Shown: positions 5,817-5,922 of the stretch, piece by piece
Layout: each line of letters opens with the position of its first letter
How positions within the stretch are numbered: the first letter of the stretch is position 1
Source: Candidatus Tayloriibacteriota bacterium
GTDB lineage: Bacteria; Patescibacteriota; Minisyncoccia; Phycocordibacterales; JARIHA01
Assembly: GCA_029288475.1 (NCBI GenBank)
Contig: JARIHA010000130.1
Coordinates: 1-5,922, forward strand
DNA length: 5,922 nt
Reading direction: 5' to 3'
Translations under genes and position numbers: made by a program
Notes under the pieces: generated by a model
Told to the model about the DNA's origin: nothing
What the model saw: the letters and a program-made list of their open reading frames with translations, nothing else
Databases searched by the model: none

Positions 5817-5830
5817 CTCGACCTCTTTCC

Positions 5831-5853
5831 CCTTCTATGAATAAAATAGAAGG
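5831..5853 (-). promoter_or_regulatory. Perfect 8-bp hairpin in the pilin leader
   Basis: CCTTCTAT (5831-5838) and ATAGAAGG (5846-5853) flank a seven-base loop. On neither strand does a long T run follow, so an intrinsic terminator is unlikely. It sits between the candidate promoter and the larger hairpin upstream of tandem pilin 1. A weaker ACATT/AATGT stem lies beside it at 5856-5872. Confidence 0.45.
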
Positions 5854-5876
5854 TTACATTTAAAACCAATGTCATA

Positions 5877-5904
5877 ATTATACCCTATTCACTGCCGTCA
5901 ACAA
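5877..5904 (-). promoter_or_regulatory. Candidate promoter for tandem pilin 1
   Basis: The minus strand has -35 TTGTTG (5904-5899), a 16-bp spacer and a consensus -10 TATAAT (5882-5877). TTGACG overlaps the -35, but its spacing of 13 bp is too short. Transcription would start near 5870, giving a leader of about 148 nt before ATG 5722. TATAAG at 5757-5752 and TATAAA at 5736-5731 are weaker, closer alternatives. The 200 bases from 5723 to 5922 hold no gene that I can support. Confidence 0.55.
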
Positions 5905-5922
5905 TAGGTACTGTGGATATCC

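Noticed and set aside
5798..5820. ACAGGGCAAA resembling part of a GEMM-type c-di-GMP riboswitch
   Set aside because: It is on the strand opposite the pilin transcript, and the remaining conserved parts of the aptamer (GACGCAAAGCC, the receptor helix) are absent.

Overview
The window is one gene-dense minus-strand block from a low-to-middle GC bacterial genome. It is most likely a member of the Patescibacteria (Candidate Phyla Radiation), probably Parcubacteria-like. The lineage call is inference. It rests on the form of the partial NAD-dependent DNA ligase (wording such as VPQWSFNDAF, KIDGLKIVLTYE and IIVEGEVWM, which I recall from that radiation), on pilins of the FTLIELLVVIAIIGILSAIVL..ARSKGKDG type, on a PilX-like protein containing AADSGLECALYWD, and on the near absence of Shine-Dalgarno sequences. 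All stops are TAA or TAG and no in-frame TGA is needed, so there is no sign of the UGA recoding used by some relatives.

Layout in the direction of transcription (right to left). 5922-5723 is a promoter and a roughly 150-nt leader with hairpins. 5722-5240 is a type IV pilin, followed by a GC-rich terminator. 5124-4633 is a tandem paralogue of that pilin, followed by a near-copy of the same terminator. From 4521 to the left edge runs a tightly packed, partly overlapping gene string: a GspG-like pilin (4521-3979), prepilin peptidase PilD (3968-3159), then four minor pilins that look like GspH/FimT (3175-2390), GspJ/PilW (2387-1797), GspI/PilV (1807-1175) and GspK/PilX (1172-618). The N-terminal third of ligA (611-22) follows six bases later. 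The first 21 bases are Illumina Nextera adapter, not genome.

Together the genes provide the pilus subunits and the enzyme that matures them. Three major-type pilins would form the fibre, four minor pilins would form the initiating tip complex, and PilD would cleave and N-methylate all seven. The motor ATPases, the platform protein PilC and the alignment proteins are not in the window. The two tandem pilins have their own terminators and could be made at levels independent of the peptidase and minor-pilin string. ligA at the end of that string looks co-transcribed; this is either chance or a link between the pilus and DNA handling.

I see no wholly new system. The points most worth following are the tandem, mosaic pilin duplication (607-bp offset), the structured leader before the first pilin, the substitutions at conserved NAD-site residues of the ligase, the lack of ribosome binding sites, and the adapter contamination at the left edge.
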